Assembly (NCBI GenBank): GCA_949292445.1
Contig: CASEZU010000061.1
Coordinates: 1-41,054 of the forward strand
Source: an uncultured Spirochaetales bacterium
Lineage (GTDB): Bacteria > Spirochaetota > Spirochaetia > Sphaerochaetales > Sphaerochaetaceae
DNA length: 41,054 bases
Direction: 5' to 3'
Made by a program: the position numbers and the translations under genes
Shown here: positions 25,276 to 33,844 of the stretch, in pieces
How the letters are laid out: the number at the start of each line of letters is the position of its first letter
Position numbering within the stretch: the first letter of the stretch is position 1
The notes under the pieces: generated by a model
The model's input: only the letters and a program-made list of their open reading frames with translations
Told to the model about the DNA's origin: nothing
Databases searched by the model: none

Positions 25276-25309
25276 GATGATAGCATGCATCGCCGCCCTG
25301 TGGTATCAT
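25276..25309. promoter_or_regulatory. Divergent promoter pair between the membrane-protein gene and dGTPase
   Basis: Within the 53-bp gap, the plus strand has TGG-TATCAT (box 25304-25309), an extended -10 ending 5 nt before the dgt ATG. The minus strand has TGC-TATCAT (box 25281-25276), an extended -10 for the membrane-protein gene with a GGAGG-containing leader. The dgt side has no ribosome binding site and is predicted leaderless. Confidence 0.5.
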
Positions 25310-25314
25310 CTGGT

Positions 25315-26472
25315 ATGACTCTCCGCAACAGATTCGAAGACGAAGCGCCTTTCAAGGCGCGCAGGAAGCCGCGCAGGGAGGATATCCGGGGCCATTACTA
25401 CCGCGATACCACCGCCATCATCCACTCATCGCCCTTCAGGAGGCTCAAGCATAAGACGCAGGTCTTCTTCGCCCCCTCCAATGACCATATCTGCACCCGC
25501 ATGGAGCATGTGCTGCACGTGGCTTCCATCGCCTCCGCCATCTGCCGCCCGCTCGGCCTTGATACAGAGCTCGCCTGGGCCATCGGCGTGGGACATGACC
25601 TCGGCCACACGCCATTCGGCCATGTGGGGGAGAGGATTATCTCGAAGCTTTCCGAGGAGCGGGGCCTGGGAGCCTTCGAGCATGAGGTGAATTCCCTCCG
25701 CGTAGTCGACTTCCTCGCCGACAACGGACGCGGCCTGAATCTCACGTACGCTGTCCGCGACGGCATAGTCTGCCATAACGGCGAGAGCCTCCGCATGCGC
25801 ATAAAGCCGACATTCCAGGTGCGCGACCTCGATTCCATCACCTCGCGCGAGGGCCTCGTGCCCGCGACCTATGAAGGGGCCGTGGTACGCTTCTCCGATT
25901 CGATTGCATACCTGGGCAGGGACTGGGAGGATGCATACAGGCTGGGCATCCTCAAGGACAGGACCCTGCCGGCCATCGTCAGCGAGCGCCTGGGCACGAC
26001 CAACGGCCAGATCATCGACACCCTCGTCTCGGACATCATCAGCGGCGCGAGCGAGGAGGAGGGCATCGGCTTCTCGGAGAAGGTATATGAGGCGGTGGTC
26101 GAGTTCAGCAGGTTCAATACCGAGAACATCTACCGCTCGGAGATCCTCAACGGCTATACGCGCTACTTCACGAGGCTGCTGAGGCTCATCATCGACTACC
26201 TGGAGGACCTCTATTCGGATTATGGCCTCGACGAGAAGGGCTATATGTCGGAGCACAACATGCTCGCTGCCGGCTTCTACAACCATATAAAGGATATCCA
26301 CGGCAGGTATATCGAGCATGAGGGGAGCGACAGGCGCATGGTCATCGACTACATCGCCGGCATGACGGACAACTTCTCGCTCGATTGCGCGAACGAGATA
26401 CTCAAGCCCGAGCATCTGAACAGCGAGATAGAGCAGAGCATCACGGGACGCTGGTTCGACGCGCGCCGCTAA
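25315..26472 (+). CDS. dgt: Deoxyguanosinetriphosphate triphosphohydrolase (dGTPase, HD domain)
   Basis: The 385-residue HD-superfamily enzyme has FRRLKHKTQVFFAPSNDHIC, the metal-binding H65 in RMEHVLH, H94-D95 in GHDLGHTPFGH, and FEHEVNSLRVVDFL. It cleaves dNTPs to deoxynucleoside and triphosphate, lowering dNTP pools. Length and motifs fit the family-2 dGTPases common in non-enteric bacteria. The start at 25315 begins the conserved segment and follows an extended -10 box by 5 nt; an ATG at 25285 lies upstream of that box. The stop overlaps the nrdR stop by 4 bp in convergent orientation, placing two nucleotide-pool regulators tail to tail. Confidence 0.93.
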   Translation: MTLRNRFEDEAPFKARRKPRREDIRGHYYRDTTAIIHSSPFRRLKHKTQVFFAPSNDHICTRMEHVLHVASIASAICRPLGLDTELAWAIGVGHDLGHTPFGHVGERIISKLSEERGLGAFEHEVNSLRVVDFLADNGRGLNLTYAVRDGIVCHNGESLRMRIKPTFQVRDLDSITSREGLVPATYEGAVVRFSDSIAYLGRDWEDAYRLGILKDRTLPAIVSERLGTTNGQIIDTLVSDIISGASEEEGIGFSEKVYEAVVEFSRFNTENIYRSEILNGYTRYFTRLLRLIIDYLEDLYSDYGLDEKGYMSEHNMLAAGFYNHIKDIHGRYIEHEGSDRRMVIDYIAGMTDNFSLDCANEILKPEHLNSEIEQSITGRWFDARR

Positions 26473-26930
26473 TCCCGCTTCGCGAGGCTCTCTATCTCCT
26501 TGATGAACTGCTCGAGGTTGTCGAAGCGCCTGTATACCGAGGCGAAGCGCACATACGCGACAGGGGAGAGCGCATAGAGCTGCCTCAGCGTCTCCTCGCC
26601 GACCTCGCGGCTCGTGATGGTGTTCCTCGAGCCTGATACCGCGGCGACATTATCCTCAATCGCCCGGAGGGTCTCGTCTATCCTCTCCTGCGGTATGTTC
26701 AGCTTCTCCGTGCACCGCTCGATGCCGCGCTCGATCTTGCCGATGTCGAAGGCCTGCCTCGAGCCGTCCTTCTTGATGACGATGATGGGCCTGTTCTCTA
26801 CGCGCTCGTAGCTTGTGAAGCGATAGCCGCATTCGAGGCATTCTCTGCGGCGCCTGATCGCGGTCCCGTCCTTGTTGGGTCTTGATTCGATAACCTTATC
26901 GTTGTCTTTGTTGCACTTGGGACAATGCAT
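26469..26930 (-). CDS. nrdR: Transcriptional repressor NrdR of ribonucleotide reductase genes
   Basis: The product is 153 residues with an N-terminal zinc ribbon (C3, C6, C31, C34 in MHCPKCNK and ECLECGYRF) and an ATP-cone domain (about 46-136; RPIIVIKKDGSRQAFDIGKI). NrdR senses ATP/dATP and represses nrd operons. No nrd gene or NrdR box was found in the window, so its targets lie elsewhere. It is transcribed alone, with a recognisable promoter and no Shine-Dalgarno at its ATG. Confidence 0.97.
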   Translation of the reverse strand: MHCPKCNKDNDKVIESRPNKDGTAIRRRRECLECGYRFTSYERVENRPIIVIKKDGSRQAFDIGKIERGIERCTEKLNIPQERIDETLRAIEDNVAAVSGSRNTITSREVGEETLRQLYALSPVAYVRFASVYRRFDNLEQFIKEIESLAKRD

Positions 26931-26947
26931 GATGGAATCATTCTACC

Positions 26948-26975
26948 ATGATATCGGTTGCAAATCACTTGTTAA
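26948..26975 (-). promoter_or_regulatory. Promoter of nrdR
   Basis: On the minus strand TTAACA (26975-26970), 16 bp and TATCAT (26953-26948) lie 17 nt before the nrdR ATG, leaving a leader of about 10 nt with no ribosome binding site. A TAGAAT 9 nt before the ATG is an alternative -10. Confidence 0.5.
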
Positions 26976-27015
26976 TCTGCTAACGTCCTGTTAAAAGATC
27001 AACAAAGGAGTGCGT

Positions 27016-27678
27016 ATGGGACAGTCAATCGCGTCCTGCGTGAAGAACATAATCGACAGGAGCCCCTTCATTTCCGAGATGCTGATACAGGATGTGATCT
27101 CCTTCTCGAACCTGGCGAAGTTCATCCAGCCGCGCGTCCAGCAGATGTACGCAGGCACTGCCAGCATCTCAGCCATCGTCATGGCCATCCGCCGGTATGC
27201 CGAGGAGCTCAAGACGCGGCAGTCGTCGGGCAGGAGCGGCAAGATCGACTACGAGATCCTCATGAAGACCAATATCTATGATGTCAACTTCCGCCGCTCC
27301 GATGCCTTCATACCCAAGCTGCAGAAGCTCTATGAGAAGGTCCATCCGGGGGAGGGGGACTTCATCAACCTCACCATCGGCTCCCATGAGATAACGCTGG
27401 CTGTCAGCGAGAACTGCAGGGAGGCGGCCGATGAGGTGACGAAGGGCCTCGAGGTGGTCCATACGTATACCGATCTCGTCGCCCTCACCATCGTCTTCCA
27501 TGGCGACTTCCTCCAGACTCCCGGCGTCACCTATCTGGCAGTGCGCAAGCTCGCCTGGGAGAACATCAACATAATAGAGATCGTCTCCACGATGAATGTC
27601 CTCACGTTCATAGTCGCCAGGGAGGACAGCACGAGGGCCTATCAGGCGCTGGAGGCCTTCCTCGATGAGGAGCTGTAG
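27016..27678 (+). CDS. ACT-domain protein (aspartokinase regulatory-domain-like), function unknown
   Basis: The 220-residue protein has no kinase domain. The C-terminal part (about 145-220; TPGVTYLAVRKLAWENINII, EIVSTMNVLTFIVAREDSTR) is a clear ACT fold of the aspartate kinase type, and the preceding DFINLTIGSHEITLAVSE region may be a second, degenerate ACT unit. The N-terminal 100 residues (FSNLAKFIQPRVQQMYAGTA, SAIVMAIRRYAEEL) are helical and may bind DNA or a partner. ACT domains bind amino acids, so it may be an amino-acid-responsive regulator. The ATG at 27016 has AAGGAG five bases upstream; the GTG at 27010 would be too close. It overlaps the next gene by 14 bp. Confidence 0.65.
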   Translation: MGQSIASCVKNIIDRSPFISEMLIQDVISFSNLAKFIQPRVQQMYAGTASISAIVMAIRRYAEELKTRQSSGRSGKIDYEILMKTNIYDVNFRRSDAFIPKLQKLYEKVHPGEGDFINLTIGSHEITLAVSENCREAADEVTKGLEVVHTYTDLVALTIVFHGDFLQTPGVTYLAVRKLAWENINIIEIVSTMNVLTFIVAREDSTRAYQALEAFLDEEL

Positions 27679-28093
27679 GATAATCACGGGAGGGCGCGGC
27701 GAAGGAAAGACCTCGCGCCTTCTTTCCCTTGGCCTGGGGCAGGGCTTTGCCTCCATACGCTCAGGGGATGGCTATCTGCTGATGGACCTCGCCACCGGGG
27801 AGAGGCGGCTCCTGATGTCAGCGTCCCTCGATTCCCCGCACACGATCGGCAGATGGCATTATGACCAGGATGCATTCGACTGGGCGAATGGGCGTCTCTC
27901 GTCAATCATGGAGGGGCCTGCCGCCATCGATGAGATAGGGCGCCTCGAGCTTGCCGGAGGAGGCTTCGCGCCGTCCTTGGAGCTGCTGCTGGGCCGCGGC
28001 GTGGAGCTTGCAATCACGGTAAGGAGGGACTTCCTCCAGGATGTGGTGGACCGCTTCCGGATCAGCTCCTTCTCTCTGGAAGGGTCCTTATGA
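27665..28093 (+). CDS. THEP1-like nucleoside-triphosphatase (NTPase_1/DUF265)
   Basis: The 142-residue P-loop protein has Walker A GGRGEGKTS (9-17), the family pattern of a short strand pair around DLATGERRLLM, a Walker B AAIDEIGRLEL (about 86-96) and a final VRRDFLQDVVDRF near the C-terminus. It is slightly shorter than the archaeal and human THEP1 enzymes (about 180 residues), which hydrolyse NTPs slowly; the in vivo role is unclear. It is translationally coupled to the ACT-domain gene by a 14-bp overlap, a pairing that may mean joint function. The 3' end overlaps the convergent IMPase-family gene by 32 bp. Confidence 0.72.
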   Translation: MRSCRIITGGRGEGKTSRLLSLGLGQGFASIRSGDGYLLMDLATGERRLLMSASLDSPHTIGRWHYDQDAFDWANGRLSSIMEGPAAIDEIGRLELAGGGFAPSLELLLGRGVELAITVRRDFLQDVVDRFRISSFSLEGSL

Positions 28094-28868
28094 GCTCCTC
28101 ACGGACCTTATCGGTGCCTGCATAGAGCGCGGACCTGAAGGGCTGCCTGCCGAAGACCATCTCATCGGTATAGCTGAAGAGCGTGCCGTCGCCGTAGCAG
28201 AGGTCCATGCCGAAGTGCCTCAGCACCGCATGCGAGGAGGCGATGTCCCAGGCATAGCAGGGGAAGACGATGCTTCCCTCCATGGCCGGGAAGAGCACGA
28301 GGGTGAGCAGGTGGAGTATGGTCGAGCCCAGTATCCTCGTCTTGGCGCTGAAGCGGGAGAAGTCGAGGTAGCGGTAGGCCTTGGAGCCCATCGTGATCTC
28401 CGTCACCGTGTCCTTGTCGCCCGATAGCCCTATCCTCTGCCCATTGGCCAGAGGCTCGGTCCCCGGGTCCATCCTGATGAAGAGCGACTGGCTGGCGACC
28501 CCGAAGCGCGGCGCCGCTATATATGCGCCTACGGGCCTGTGCTCGCTGTCGAGTATCCCGAGGGAGACCGCGAATGTCGGCAGTCCCTGCGAATAGACAT
28601 CGGTGCCGTCTATCGGGTCGAGGACGAATGTCCATTCCGCGTCCTCCCTGGGCGGCAGCAGCTCTTCCTCGGAGAGTATGCCGGCCTGGGGGAAGAGCTT
28701 CCTTATCAGCGCGGTGATCCGGCGGCTGATGGCGATATCAGCCTCCGTTATGACTGAGCCGTCCTGCTTGAACGACCTGTGTATCTGCTTCTGCTTCTCG
28801 AATGCAAGCTGCCCGGCTTCCTCCATGGCGGAGGCGATGATGGACAGCTTCTCGCGGTCAAGGTCCAT
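28062..28868 (-). CDS. Inositol monophosphatase-family phosphatase
   Basis: The 268-residue member of the lithium-sensitive phosphatase family has the metal-binding E67/E68 in ILSEEELLPP, FVLDPIDGTD (D84, D87, D90) and the C-terminal YAWDIASS motif. Possible substrates are inositol phosphate, 3'-phosphoadenosine phosphate (CysQ) or histidinol phosphate (HisN); the sequence alone does not choose. The start at 28868 is supported by a consensus promoter whose -10 box ends 7 nt upstream, which also implies no leader; a TTG at 28904 would lie inside the -35 element. It is divergent from mfd with only 38 bp between starts. Confidence 0.85.
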   Translation of the reverse strand: MDLDREKLSIIASAMEEAGQLAFEKQKQIHRSFKQDGSVITEADIAISRRITALIRKLFPQAGILSEEELLPPREDAEWTFVLDPIDGTDVYSQGLPTFAVSLGILDSEHRPVGAYIAAPRFGVASQSLFIRMDPGTEPLANGQRIGLSGDKDTVTEITMGSKAYRYLDFSRFSAKTRILGSTILHLLTLVLFPAMEGSIVFPCYAWDIASSHAVLRHFGMDLCYGDGTLFSYTDEMVFGRQPFRSALYAGTDKVREELIRTLPERRS

Positions 28869-28875
28869 AGCCTGG

Positions 28876-28904
28876 ATTCTAAGTAATCGCAGGGAGGCTT
28901 GCAA
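28876..28904 (-). promoter_or_regulatory. Promoter of the IMPase-family gene, predicted leaderless
   Basis: On the minus strand TTGCAA (28904-28899), 17 bp and TAGAAT (28881-28876) end 7 nt before the ATG at 28868, so transcription should begin at or next to the A of the start codon. The mfd ribosome binding site AGGGAGG lies in the spacer on the other strand. Confidence 0.6.
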
Positions 28905-28906
28905 CC

Positions 28907-31900
28907 GTGGCCGTGTTGCCTACAATCCCCCAATCCGCTATATTCCCCTTTGTGGAAAGAACGCTTGACGACCTTGTCACAGGTTACCTAAGGACCTGCA
29001 AGGCCTTTTCGTCATCCAGGGAAGGAATCATAAAGGCTGACGGCCTCGATATGTATCCTCTTTCCAGGGCCATGAGGCTGCTGGCAGGGAAGAGGAGGGG
29101 CCGCGTATTCGCCATCTGCTCCACCGACGAGTGGGCGCGCAACCTCTTCTCCGACCTGCAGGACAGGGATGACATCCCCTCGGTGTTCCTGCCTTCCGAT
29201 GGCAAGCAGCTCTATTCGCCGTACACGGCGTCCCCTCAGGAATATGAGCAGAAGAAGGCCCTCGATGCGCTGGAGGAGATGAAGGGCGGCATCGTCGTCA
29301 CGTCGCTGCGCGCCTTCGTCTCCCCGATGCTCTCGCCGGAGGCGCTGGAGGAGAATTCGATAGCCATCAGGAAGGGAGACCCGTTCGACCCGGTATCGCT
29401 GTCGTCAAGGCTGGCCGAGGCGGGGTACTTCAGCGCCCCTTCCTGCTATGAGCATGGCTCCTTCTCCAGGCGCGGCGAGGTGCTGGATATCTTCCCTTTC
29501 TCCTTCGATGCCCCCATAAGGATCTACGGCGAGTGGGATGAGATCGCGCGCATCGCCTCCTTCGACCCGCTGACGCAGAAGGCGTCCAGGGAGCACGGCA
29601 GGATCTCCATCCCCCTCATATCCGGCGCATCGAGCCCGAGGATGTCCTCTATCTCCCGCTATCTCAGGAAGGATGACTACTTCGTGCTTTCCGGCGTCGA
29701 GAGGATATCCACATCCTGGAAGTCGATGCAGAAGGAAGCCGAGGCAAGGTACCGCGAGGCCTATAAGGAGGATGCGGACGCGCCGCTGCCGTCCAAGGTG
29801 CTGATGGACTGGGATGGCTTTATTGCCTCAGTCAGGAGCGGCTTCTTCATCTACGATATAGCAGACCCCGGGTACGAGCATCTCTCCGTCTCCGCCTCGC
29901 GCTCGTACTTCGGCAACGTGAAGTACTTCAAGGACGATATCGCAGGCCTCCTGAAGAACGGCTGGCGCATCTTCGTCATCGCCCCCTCCGATGTGCAGAG
30001 GGAGAGGCTGGAGAGCGTGCTGCGCGATTATGATGCCACGATACTCGTGCAGAATATCTCCTCGGGCTTCCAGATCGAGGCCATCAGCCTCCTCGTCGTG
30101 CTGGACGGTGAGATCTTCGGGCGCAAGAAGAGCCGCTCGAAGAGCATCACGGAGACGGTTTCGTCGCCTCTCGATTCCTTCGTCGACCTCAGGGAAGGCG
30201 ACTATGTCGTGCATGTGAACTTCGGCATCGGCATCTTCCTGAAGATCGAGAGGGTGCGGAACTCGCGTGTCGAGAGGGATTACATAAAGATAGAGTACGC
30301 GGACAAGGATTACCTCTATGTCCCTATCGAGCAGGCTGACCTGGTACAGAAGTACATAGGCAACGACGGCCGCCCTCCCAAGCTGGACAGGCTCGGCTCG
30401 CAGAGCTGGACGAAGAAGAAGGAGAAGGCGATAAGGAATGCCGCGGAGCTTGCCGCGGAGCTGGTGCAGCTCTATGCGAAGCGCCAGACTGTCCATGGCT
30501 TCCAGTTCCTGCCTGACAATGACTGGCAGATCCAGTTCGAGGCCTCGTTCCCGTATTCGGAGACCCCGGACCAGCTTAAGTGCCTCTATGACGTCAAGCG
30601 CGATATGGAATCCGATAAGGTGATGGACCGCCTCATCTGCGGCGATGTCGGCTACGGCAAGACGGAGATTGCCTTCCGCGCTGCCTTCAAGGCTGTCATG
30701 TCGGGCAAGCAGGTCGCCTTCCTGGCGCCTACCGTCATCCTCGCCGAGCAGCACTTCAACAACTTCAGGAGCCGGCTGGGCTCGTTCCCGGTCAAGGCAG
30801 CCATCCTCTCCAGGTATGTCCCGCAGCGCACCCAGGCCAGGATCAGGGAGGAGCTGGCGGCAGGGCAGATAGACGTGCTCTTCGGCACCCATAAGATCCT
30901 GCAGAAGACGGTGCGCTTCAAGGACCTCGGGCTCCTGATAATCGATGAGGAGCAGCGCTTCGGCGTCAAGCACAAGGAAGTCATCAAGCAGTACAGGACG
31001 AACATAGACTCCCTCGCCCTGTCCGCGACCCCCATCCCGAGGACGCTCTACATGTCGCTGCTGAAGATCCGCGATATGTCGCTGCTGACGACAGCCCCGA
31101 GGGAGAGGCAGGAGATAAAGACGGAGATAGGCCGCTTCTCGCCCAAGGTCATCGGCGAGGCGATCAGGCGCGAGCTGGACAGGGGCGGGCAGGTCTTCTA
31201 CCTCCACAACAGGATCGATGACCTCGAGGATGTCTGCCAGCAGATCCGCTCCGAGGTCAGGCATGCCATCGTCGAGAGCGCGCATGGGCAGATGGACGCG
31301 GAGACGCTGGAGGACGTGATGCACAGGTTCGTCTACGAGGGCATCCAGGTCCTCGTCTCCACGACGATCATCGAGAACGGCATCGATATCCCCAACGTGA
31401 ATACCATCATCATCGACCATGCGGACAGGTTCGGGCTGTCGCAGCTCTACCAGCTGCGCGGCAGGGTGGGCCGCTCGGACAGGCAGGCCTACTGCTATCT
31501 CCTCTATGATGACGAGACGGCGCTGAACAACGATGCGATCAGGAGGCTGCGCGTACTTTCCGAGAATACGGCGCTCGGCTCCGGCTTCAAGGTGGCGATG
31601 AAGGATATGGAGATCCGCGGCGCAGGCAATATCCTCGGCCGCGAGCAGTCCGGCAACCTCGAGGCTGTCGGCCTCGATATGTACATGCGCCTCGTGGAGG
31701 AGGAGATCGACAAGCTTACCGCCACGGGCGGCGATGACTCCCTGCCGGTGCTGCTTGAGCTCGACTATTCAGGATTCATACCTGACAGCTACATACCGAA
31801 TCCTGCCGAGAAGTTCGAGGTCTACAAGAAGATCGCCTCCGTATTCACCGAGGGCCAGCTGGAAGGCCTCAGGGCAGAGCTGGAGAACAGGTACGGCGCG

Positions 31901-32182
31901 ATGTCCGAGGAGGTGGAGAACCTCTTCTGCATCGCTGAGATCAAGATCATCTGCCGCCATCTCTGCATCACGCACCTCAGGGAATCGAAGGGCGTGGTCG
32001 AGATAGAGTTCGGCCGCCTTTCCGCCATCAATCCGGACCGCGTGATAAACCTGCTCAGGCTCTCTGACGGCAAGGTCCAGCTCGACAGCAGGCGGATGAA
32101 CTACATGAAGATGGAGACGGCTGCCGTCTCGCTCAAGGACAAGGCCCTATTCATACTGGAACAGCTAAGGAGGCTGCAGTGA
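28907..32182 (+). CDS. mfd: Transcription-repair coupling factor Mfd
   Basis: The 1091-residue protein has the full Mfd layout: a UvrB-like N-terminal module (1-about 330), the RNA-polymerase interaction domain at about 431 (GDYVVHVNFGIGIFLKIERV), the RecG-like translocase with Walker A GDVGYGKTEIAFRAAF (about 579) and DEEQRFGV (about 680), LSATPIPRTLYMSL, QLRGRVGRSDRQAYCYLL, and the C-terminal TRCF domain. It frees RNA polymerase stalled at DNA lesions and recruits UvrA. It starts with GTG at 28907, with AGGGAGG 9 nt upstream. Its stop overlaps the trmB GTG (GTGA). Confidence 0.97.
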   Translation: MAVLPTIPQSAIFPFVERTLDDLVTGYLRTCKAFSSSREGIIKADGLDMYPLSRAMRLLAGKRRGRVFAICSTDEWARNLFSDLQDRDDIPSVFLPSDGKQLYSPYTASPQEYEQKKALDALEEMKGGIVVTSLRAFVSPMLSPEALEENSIAIRKGDPFDPVSLSSRLAEAGYFSAPSCYEHGSFSRRGEVLDIFPFSFDAPIRIYGEWDEIARIASFDPLTQKASREHGRISIPLISGASSPRMSSISRYLRKDDYFVLSGVERISTSWKSMQKEAEARYREAYKEDADAPLPSKVLMDWDGFIASVRSGFFIYDIADPGYEHLSVSASRSYFGNVKYFKDDIAGLLKNGWRIFVIAPSDVQRERLESVLRDYDATILVQNISSGFQIEAISLLVVLDGEIFGRKKSRSKSITETVSSPLDSFVDLREGDYVVHVNFGIGIFLKIERVRNSRVERDYIKIEYADKDYLYVPIEQADLVQKYIGNDGRPPKLDRLGSQSWTKKKEKAIRNAAELAAELVQLYAKRQTVHGFQFLPDNDWQIQFEASFPYSETPDQLKCLYDVKRDMESDKVMDRLICGDVGYGKTEIAFRAAFKAVMSGKQVAFLAPTVILAEQHFNNFRSRLGSFPVKAAILSRYVPQRTQARIREELAAGQIDVLFGTHKILQKTVRFKDLGLLIIDEEQRFGVKHKEVIKQYRTNIDSLALSATPIPRTLYMSLLKIRDMSLLTTAPRERQEIKTEIGRFSPKVIGEAIRRELDRGGQVFYLHNRIDDLEDVCQQIRSEVRHAIVESAHGQMDAETLEDVMHRFVYEGIQVLVSTTIIENGIDIPNVNTIIIDHADRFGLSQLYQLRGRVGRSDRQAYCYLLYDDETALNNDAIRRLRVLSENTALGSGFKVAMKDMEIRGAGNILGREQSGNLEAVGLDMYMRLVEEEIDKLTATGGDDSLPVLLELDYSGFIPDSYIPNPAEKFEVYKKIASVFTEGQLEGLRAELENRYGAMSEEVENLFCIAEIKIICRHLCITHLRESKGVVEIEFGRLSAINPDRVINLLRLSDGKVQLDSRRMNYMKMETAAVSLKDKALFILEQLRRLQ

Positions 32183-32898
32183 ACGGAGAAGAGATCCTCT
32201 CGAAGCTATCGAAGATCGAGATAAGGGAAGGGAAGGAACGCCAGATCAAGAGCTATGTGCTGCGCAACAACGTGCTCTCCGACAAGGAGAGGGAGACCGT
32301 GCTGAGGTATTTCCCCAAGTATGGCATGTGCTTCGAGGACGCCTTCATCGACTACGGCAGGCTCTTCGGCAATGACAGGCCCGTCATCGTGGAGATCGGC
32401 TTCGGCATGGGCGATTCCACGCGCGAGATCGCAATCAGGCGCCCTGAGTACAACTATATCGGCATCGAGGTCTTCCTGCAGGGCTTCGTGCGCCTCCTGA
32501 AGGGCCTCGGCGATGATGGCCTCGACAACGTGAGGATCATCAGGTTCAATGCCGTCGATGTCATCACCCATATGGTCGCCGAATCGTCCGTCGCAGGCTT
32601 CCATATCTTCTTCCCCGACCCGTGGCCGAAGAAGAAGCACCACAAGAGGAGGCTGATGTCCGTGGACTTCATGCGCCTGCTTGCCTCCAGGCTGGAGGAT
32701 GGCGGCTATATCTACATGGTCACCGACTGGGAGGAGTACGCCGAGGAGACGCTGGAGAAGGCCAGGGAGGTAGAATCGCTCTCCAATCCGTTCTATTCCT
32801 TCGCCCCGCCTGTCGCCTGGCGGCCCGTGACCAAGTTCGAGCAGAAGGGCATGGAGAAGGAATATACCATCAACGAGATCTGGCTTGAGAAGCATTAG
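32179..32898 (+). CDS. trmB: tRNA (guanine-N7-)-methyltransferase TrmB
   Basis: The 239-residue SAM-dependent methyltransferase modifies G46 of tRNA. The SAM site is VEIGFGMGDSTRE, followed by YIGIEVFLQGFVRLLKG, the catalytic HIFFPDPWPKKKHHKRRL and the C-terminal TDWEEYAEETLE and TKFEQKG motifs. The start is GTG at 32179 with AAGGAGG six bases upstream, overlapping the mfd stop by 4 bp. Confidence 0.95.
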   Translation: MNGEEILSKLSKIEIREGKERQIKSYVLRNNVLSDKERETVLRYFPKYGMCFEDAFIDYGRLFGNDRPVIVEIGFGMGDSTREIAIRRPEYNYIGIEVFLQGFVRLLKGLGDDGLDNVRIIRFNAVDVITHMVAESSVAGFHIFFPDPWPKKKHHKRRLMSVDFMRLLASRLEDGGYIYMVTDWEEYAEETLEKAREVESLSNPFYSFAPPVAWRPVTKFEQKGMEKEYTINEIWLEKH

Positions 32899-32899
32899 C

Positions 32900-32915
32900 T
32901 GTTACGATAATAACA
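32900..32915. promoter_or_regulatory. Small palindrome upstream of the amino-acid transporter promoter
   Basis: TGTTA and TAACA form a 5-bp inverted repeat around CGATAA, directly after the trmB stop and about 22 bp before the -35 box of the transporter promoter. It may be a regulator site; its shortness makes chance a real option. Confidence 0.25.
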
Positions 32916-32937
32916 TCATGTTCCAGCCTTAACACCA

Positions 32938-32966
32938 TTGACTTGATTTCCTCTACTGGATATCAT
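32938..32966 (+). promoter_or_regulatory. Promoter of the amino-acid ABC transporter operon
   Basis: TTGACT (32938-32943), exactly 17 bp and TATCAT (32961-32966) precede a leader of about 25 nt containing GGAGGA. This conventional promoter supports TATCAT as a working -10 in this organism. Confidence 0.7.
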
Positions 32967-32998
32967 CCTTGCAGTATATGGAATACTGGAGGAATCCT

Positions 32999-33835
32999 AT
33001 GAAGAAACTCGCGATAATGGCTCTTATCTCCCTGCTGGCTGTCTCTGCCATAGCCGCAGGCGGCTCCAAGGAGGCCGCAGACAGCGGCAATGTGCTCCGC
33101 GTGGCCATGGAGTGCGGATACGCACCATATAACTGGACCCAGCCGACCGCTGGCAACGATGCGGTCCCCATCGCCGATTCCGATGACTATGCCAACGGCT
33201 ACGATGTCATGATGGCGAAGTATATCGCCGAATCCCTCGGCAAGGAGCTCGAGATCGTCAAGCTTGACTGGGATTCCCTTGTCCCGGCTGTGCAGTCCGG
33301 CGTCGTCGACTGCGTCATCGCCGGCCAGTCGATCACCTCCGCAAGGCTGCAGATGGTCGACTTCTCGGATCCGTATTACTACGCTTCGATCGTCTGCCTC
33401 GTGAAGAAGGACAGCCCCTATGCCGGCGCCAAGGGCGTTTCAGACCTCGCAGGCGCTACCTGCACGAGCCAGATGAACACCGTCTGGTACGATGTCTGCC
33501 TCCCGCAGATCCCCGATGCCAACATCCTTCCGGCCCAGGACAGCGCCCCTGCCATGCTCGTGGCCCTCAATGCAGACAGGGTAGACCTCATCTGCACGGA
33601 TATGCCTACGGCTACCGCTGCTACCGTCGCCTATCCTGATATGCTCCTCCTCGATTTCACCGGCAGCGATGACAACTTCGAGGTCAGCCAGGAGGAGATC
33701 AATATCGGCATCTCGATGAGGAAGGGCAATACGGAGCTCAGGGATGCTATCAACGAGGCCCTTTCCAAGCTCACGGTCGAAGACTACAACGAGATGATGG
33801 ACCAGGCCATCTCCATCCAGCCTCTCGCCCAGTAA
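32999..33835 (+). CDS. Extracytoplasmic substrate-binding protein, polar amino acid ABC transporter (family 3)
   Basis: The 278-residue protein has a signal peptide MKKLAIMALISLLAVSAIAA and then GGSKEA, so cleavage by signal peptidase I is likely; there is no lipobox cysteine. The family 3 pattern follows: LRVAMECGYAPYNW, ANGYDVMMAKYIAESLGKEL, VPAVQSGVVDCVIAGQSITS and DFSDPYYYASIVCLV. The conserved Arg in TSARLQMVDFSDPYY and the Asp in DLICTDMPTA would bind the amino acid carboxylate and amino groups; the specific amino acid cannot be told. The start at 32999 has GGAGGA six bases upstream. Permease and ATPase follow at 9 bp and with a one-base overlap. Confidence 0.92.
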   Translation: MKKLAIMALISLLAVSAIAAGGSKEAADSGNVLRVAMECGYAPYNWTQPTAGNDAVPIADSDDYANGYDVMMAKYIAESLGKELEIVKLDWDSLVPAVQSGVVDCVIAGQSITSARLQMVDFSDPYYYASIVCLVKKDSPYAGAKGVSDLAGATCTSQMNTVWYDVCLPQIPDANILPAQDSAPAMLVALNADRVDLICTDMPTATAATVAYPDMLLLDFTGSDDNFEVSQEEINIGISMRKGNTELRDAINEALSKLTVEDYNEMMDQAISIQPLAQ

Positions 33836-33844
33836 GGACCTGAC

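Noticed and set aside
25426..26415. 329-codon open frame antisense to dgt
   Set aside because: Same reasoning: mirror of a well-conserved HD enzyme, low-complexity composition, no supported start.
29828..31420. 530-codon open frame antisense to mfd
   Set aside because: It lies wholly inside mfd, whose motifs are intact, and its translation is compositionally biased (Leu/Asp/Arg/Val) without domains. GC-rich codon bias explains it.
32206..32895. 229-codon open frame antisense to trmB
   Set aside because: Shadow of a conserved methyltransferase with no motif of its own.
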